17,464 bases of DNA from JAVEYA01 sp034003745. Its GTDB lineage: Bacteria; Bacillota; Peptococcia; DRI-13; PHAD01. Under the pieces are notes generated by a model that did not search any database, was not told where the DNA came from, and was given only the letters and a program-made list of their open reading frames with translations. Position numbers and translations under genes: made by a program. The stretch spans positions 1-17,464 of the forward strand of contig JAVEYA010000045.1 in the NCBI GenBank assembly GCA_034003745.1, written 5' to 3'. Positions 14,407 to 17,464 of the stretch are shown in pieces (within the stretch, counting starts at the first letter, position 1; each line of letters begins with the position of its first letter).

Positions 14407-14468
14407 AATTATTGACATATGTCATTTATACACATATCATAACTTATTTATAACATATGTCAATAATT
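14407..14468. promoter_or_regulatory. Mirrored operators and face-to-face promoters upstream of UPF0251
   Basis: AATTATTGACATATGT (14407-14422) is an exact inverted copy of 14453-14468. Each arm contains a near-palindrome around ACATATGT, and a weaker third ACATAT site lies between them. Each arm also supplies a TTGACA -35. On the minus strand it is 14463-14458, 16 bp, then TATGAT (14441-14436), aimed at UPF0251. On the plus strand it is 14412-14417, 17 bp, then TATCAT (14435-14440). The two -10 boxes overlap. Confidence 0.6.
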
Positions 14469-14505
14469 TTAATTATTTTATTTATAGGATTTGTTTACCG
14501 CACAC

Positions 14506-14558
14506 TTGACAATTTAATTTAATATAAGTATATTAGTAATATCTAATATAATTATATT
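14506..14558 (+). promoter_or_regulatory. Promoter and 16-bp operator of the arsR-sulfur operon
   Basis: TTGACA (14506-14511), 17 bp, TATATT (14529-14534). Over and after the -10 lies AATATAAGTATATTAG (14521-14536), repeated inverted with one mismatch at 14543-14558. This is the usual placement for an ArsR-type repressor that blocks its own promoter. Confidence 0.72.
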
Positions 14559-14576
14559 AAAGAAAGGAAGTTCAAA

Positions 14577-14861
14577 ATGGAGGAAAAAGCCAAGCAAATT
14601 GCCAGGCTTCTGAAGGTTCTCGCCAATGAATACCGCTTGCTTATTTTGTGTGAACTGATCCTAGGGCCGAAAACGGTAAGCGCGCTCGGTGAAAAAATGC
14701 CGTCCATCACGCAGTCGGCGCTATCACAACACTTGACGCTCTTAAAGGCGCATGGAATCCTTGCGTATACCAAAACAGGTCAGAACGTTACCTACAGTAT
14801 TTCCGACCACAAGGTGGAAGCGGTTATCTCTATGCTCAAGGCGCATTATTGCGACGAATAA
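14577..14861 (+). CDS. ArsR-family repressor, SqrR/BigR-like persulfide sensor candidate
   Basis: This 94-residue winged-helix regulator has a KVLANEYRLLILCEL start, a recognition region at about 45-60 (ITQSALSQHLTLLKAHG) and a beta wing (YTKTGQNVTYSI). It has exactly two cysteines, C25 in the LILCEL helix and C92 at the C-terminus (HYCDE). In the persulfide-sensing repressors SqrR and BigR the two reactive cysteines occupy these positions and form a disulfide or tetrasulfide that releases DNA. The metal-site ELCVCDL of arsenic-sensing ArsR is not present. AAAGGAAG (14563-14570) precedes ATG 14577. The next gene, 67 bases on, encodes a four-domain sulfur-transfer protein, which supports the sensing role. 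The family is firm; the ligand is inferred. Confidence 0.87.
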   Translation: MEEKAKQIARLLKVLANEYRLLILCELILGPKTVSALGEKMPSITQSALSQHLTLLKAHGILAYTKTGQNVTYSISDHKVEAVISMLKAHYCDE

Positions 14862-14928
14862 TCGTCTCATGGAAGCAATTGAAAAGTGTGGAGAATAAGT
14901 TTAAATAAATTTAAGAGGAGGGTTCATT

Positions 14929-17388
14929 ATGGGTAAAAAAGTCTTAATCGTCGGCGGTGTAGCGGGGGGCGCCAGTTGTGCGGCACGTCTACGCCGTCTG
15001 GATGAATCTGCGGAAATTATTCTTTTTGAGCGCGGCGAACATATCTCCTATGCCAATTGCGGGCTTCCCTATCATATCGGGGATATCATCAAGCAAAGGA
15101 GTTCACTGCTCCTGGTTGCACCGGAAGCGATGCGCGACAAGTACAATGTTGATGTCCGCATCAAGCAGGAAGTCCTTGCCATTGACCGGGCGGCCCAAAC
15201 CGTTACCGTCAAAAAGGCGGATTCAGGCGAAACCTATACCGAAAGTTACGATATGTTGGTTTTATCCACCGGTTCATCGCCGCTGAAGCCCCCCATCCCC
15301 GGAATCGATTCCCAGCGGATCATGACCCTTTGGACTGTACCGGATACCGACCGCATCCGCGCGTATATCAAAGAGAATCCTATCAAATCCGCCGTTGTTG
15401 TCGGCGGCGGCTTTATCGGGCTGGAAATGGCGGAGAACCTCCATCACGCCGGCCTGAAGGTGACGATTGTCGAAGCGCTGGATCAGGTCATGGCGCCGCT
15501 TGATTTTGAAATGGCGCAGCTTTTGCATGAGCACCTGGCGCAAAAAGGTGTCGAACTCCATCTCTCCGACGGGGTCGCTTCCTTTGAAGACGGCGCCGGG
15601 CAGGTTACGGTCGCGCTGAAGAGTGGCGCCAAAATTGCAGCCGATCTGATCATTCTGTCCATCGGCGTGCGTCCCAACAGTGAGCTGGCCAAGGCAGCCG
15701 GACTTGAGGTCAACGCGCGCGGAGGCATCATCGTAAGCAATACAATGCGGACGTCTGATCCTGCTATTTATGCCGTCGGCGACGTTATCGAGGTGGAGGA
15801 CTTTATTGACAAGAGCCGTACGATGATTCCCCTTGCCGGACCTGCTAATAAGCAGGGGCGCATCGCAGCGGACAATATCGCCGGCGGAAACGAGACCTAT
15901 GACGGGACGCAGGGTACGTCCGTGGCCAAAGTCTTCGATATGACTGCCGCCTCCACCGGCCAAAACGAAAAAACACTGGGCAGAAAAGGCTTGATCAAGG
16001 GTACGGATTTTGAGACGCTCATCATCATGCAGAATTCCCATGCATCCTATTACCCCGGCGCCGTACCCATGTACCTTAAACTGATTTTCTCCATGGATAG
16101 CCAAAAGCTCTACGGCGCTCAGATTGTCGGGGGTGATCTGGTCGACAAGCGTATTGATGTAATCGCCGCGACGATACGGTTAGGCGGAACTGTCCGCGAT
16201 CTAAAGACATTGGAGCTGGCTTATGCGCCGCCGTACTCATCGGCCAAAGACCCTGTCAATATGGCGGGCTTTGTAGCTGAAAACATCCTGACGGGCAAGG
16301 TTGCCTTCGCGCCCTGGGATCTCGACGTGACAGCCGGCAATATCGTCGCCCTCGACGTGCGGGAGGCGGCCGAAATCGAAGCTTATACCCTGGCCGAATA
16401 TAAACACATTCCGTTGGGTCAGCTCCGGGAGCGCCTTGGTGAACTGGATAAGGACAGCGAAATCGTCACCTTCTGCACCCTGGGCGTCCGTTCCTATAAC
16501 GCTGCGCGTATTTTGACGGAAAACGGTTTTAAGAAAGTCCGGGTTTACCCTGCCGGCACCCGGTTCTATCAATCCATGCATTACCGGGAAAGCGAAGTGA
16601 TACCGATGACCACTATGGCTCCTGTAGACGACAGCGGCAACGCCGTGTTGCCTCCTACTGCTGCGAGTATACGTCTGGATTGCAGCGGTATGCAATGCCC
16701 CGGCCCTATCATGAAGGTCTTCGAGACCATGAAGAACTTAAAGAACGGTGAAGTCATCGAGGTCACCGCCTCCGATCCCGGTTTTGCCAAAGACATCGGG
16801 GCGTGGACGCGCCGGACCGGTAACACCATGGCCGGTCTCGAAAAACGCGGGGATGAGTATGTTGCTCTCGTCCAGAAGGGCGGCGGCTCGACTAAGCTCG
16901 CCCAATCCCATGCCGATAACGAAGGGAAGACGATCATTGTCTTCTCCGGCGATCTGGATAAGGTGCTGGCCTCGTTTATTATCGCCAACGGCGCGGCGTC
17001 CATGGGCCGCCCCGTCACCATGTTCTTTACCTTCTGGGGATTGAATGTGCTTCGTAAAGCAAACAAAGTTAAGGTGGAAAAAACCTTTATCGAGGCCATG
17101 TTCGGCGGGATGATGCCGCGCGGCGCCGCCAAGTTAAAGCTTTCCAAAATGAATATGCTGGGGATGGGCACCGCCTTGATGAAAAATATCATGAAAAAGA
17201 AGAACGTTTCCTCGCTGGAAGAACTCATCCAAAAAGCGCAGCAAAATGGCGTCAGGATTGTCGCCTGCACCATGAGTATGGACGTTATGGGTATTCAAAA
17301 AGAAGAATTGATTGAGGGTATCGACTACGCCGGCGTCGGGACCTATCTTGCGGATGCGGAAGAATCAAACGTTAATTTGTTCATCTGA
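14929..17388 (+). CDS. Four-domain persulfide/CoA-disulfide reductase fused to rhodanese, TusA and DsrE-like domains
   Basis: This 819-residue cytoplasmic flavoprotein probably reduces CoA-disulfide or persulfide with NAD(P)H and relays sulfane sulfur within one chain. Residues 1-445 form the CoA-disulfide reductase fold: FAD loop GGVAGGASCA, redox C44 in SYANCGLPY, NAD(P)H loop VVGGGFIGLEMA (about 157), and YAVGDVIEV. About 465-555 is a rhodanese domain (ALDVRE; C516 in TFCTLGVRS). About 580-655 is a TusA domain (C590-P-G-P). About 665-819 is a DsrE/DsrF/DrsH-like domain (FSGDLDKVLASFIIANG; C780 in ACTMSMDVMG). All four catalytic-type cysteines are kept. AGAGGAGGG precedes ATG 14929. It follows the ArsR gene in the same direction with no terminator between them. 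No terminator is visible in the 76 bases after it. Confidence 0.9.
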   Translation: MGKKVLIVGGVAGGASCAARLRRLDESAEIILFERGEHISYANCGLPYHIGDIIKQRSSLLLVAPEAMRDKYNVDVRIKQEVLAIDRAAQTVTVKKADSGETYTESYDMLVLSTGSSPLKPPIPGIDSQRIMTLWTVPDTDRIRAYIKENPIKSAVVVGGGFIGLEMAENLHHAGLKVTIVEALDQVMAPLDFEMAQLLHEHLAQKGVELHLSDGVASFEDGAGQVTVALKSGAKIAADLIILSIGVRPNSELAKAAGLEVNARGGIIVSNTMRTSDPAIYAVGDVIEVEDFIDKSRTMIPLAGPANKQGRIAADNIAGGNETYDGTQGTSVAKVFDMTAASTGQNEKTLGRKGLIKGTDFETLIIMQNSHASYYPGAVPMYLKLIFSMDSQKLYGAQIVGGDLVDKRIDVIAATIRLGGTVRDLKTLELAYAPPYSSAKDPVNMAGFVAENILTGKVAFAPWDLDVTAGNIVALDVREAAEIEAYTLAEYKHIPLGQLRERLGELDKDSEIVTFCTLGVRSYNAARILTENGFKKVRVYPAGTRFYQSMHYRESEVIPMTTMAPVDDSGNAVLPPTAASIRLDCSGMQCPGPIMKVFETMKNLKNGEVIEVTASDPGFAKDIGAWTRRTGNTMAGLEKRGDEYVALVQKGGGSTKLAQSHADNEGKTIIVFSGDLDKVLASFIIANGAASMGRPVTMFFTFWGLNVLRKANKVKVEKTFIEAMFGGMMPRGAAKLKLSKMNMLGMGTALMKNIMKKKNVSSLEELIQKAQQNGVRIVACTMSMDVMGIQKEELIEGIDYAGVGTYLADAEESNVNLFI

Positions 17389-17464
17389 CGGGTAAAGAGT
17401 GAATAGTACTTTTATTTACAGTTTGATTTCTATCTGCTCATCCAAACAAATTTCATTTGGAGTA

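Noticed and set aside
15274..16104. Long minus-strand open frame inside the sulfur-relay gene
   Set aside because: It is antisense to a gene with intact domains and motifs, has no ribosome binding site and encodes no recognisable domain.
16581..17273. Second long minus-strand open frame
   Set aside because: It is the codon shadow of the TusA/DsrE-like region, with low-complexity composition and no family motif.
1..17464. CRISPR arrays, insertion sequences, rRNA and phage genes
   Set aside because: No regularly spaced repeats, transposase or integrase motifs, or rRNA sequence were found on either strand.

Overview
The window reads as part of the chromosome of an anaerobic, endospore-forming, low-to-mid GC Firmicute, most like a Desulfitobacterium, Desulfosporosinus or Dehalobacter type clostridium. 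The reasons are a Tlp-type spore protein gene, strong AGGAGG ribosome binding sites, sigma-A promoters of the TTGACA-17-TATATT kind, U-tract terminators, a rubrerythrin, a membrane ferredoxin-type protein, and a persulfide/CoA-disulfide reductase fusion. The species is an inference; no rRNA or tRNA gene is present to anchor it.

Region 1 (1-1250) is gene-poor and decayed. It holds the tail of a gene and its terminator, then fragments of at least three broken genes: a CCG-type Fe-S protein, the Fis-like tail of a sigma-54 activator, and the first membrane helix of an isoprenylcysteine-methyltransferase-like protein. Orphan operator-like palindromes lie among them. Region 2 (1279-4330) has a HEAT-like repeat protein, a short soluble GGDEF protein, and a divergent pair made of a NapH-like Fe-S membrane protein and a Crp/Fnr regulator. 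Region 3 (4389-8157) has a long leader before a large membrane GGDEF-EAL protein, then the spore gene tlp.

Region 4 (8184-13060, minus strand) is a compact five-gene run: processive-type glycolipid glycosyltransferase, membrane-anchored NodB-type deacetylase (4-base overlap), YbhN/MprF-type flippase-like membrane protein, OmpR-type response regulator, and sensor kinase (1-base gap). It looks like a self-regulated cell-envelope glycolipid or glycopolymer module and is one of the two best candidates for an undescribed system.

Region 5 (13253-17388) is a redox and sulfur cluster. It contains rubrerythrin, a UPF0251/DUF134 regulator with mirror-image operator-promoters, and an ArsR-family repressor with the two cysteines expected of persulfide sensors (SqrR/BigR type). 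That repressor has a 16-bp inverted repeat over its own -10 box and is followed by an 819-residue protein joining CoA-disulfide/persulfide reductase, rhodanese, TusA and DsrE-like domains. Each of the four domains keeps its catalytic-type cysteine. This suggests a persulfide-sensing repressor controlling a single-chain sulfane-sulfur relay.

Across the window, several plus-strand genes end in a hairpin terminator followed by a short GAAYCC stem-loop motif. Two copies share 12 identical bases at identical spacing from the T-run.
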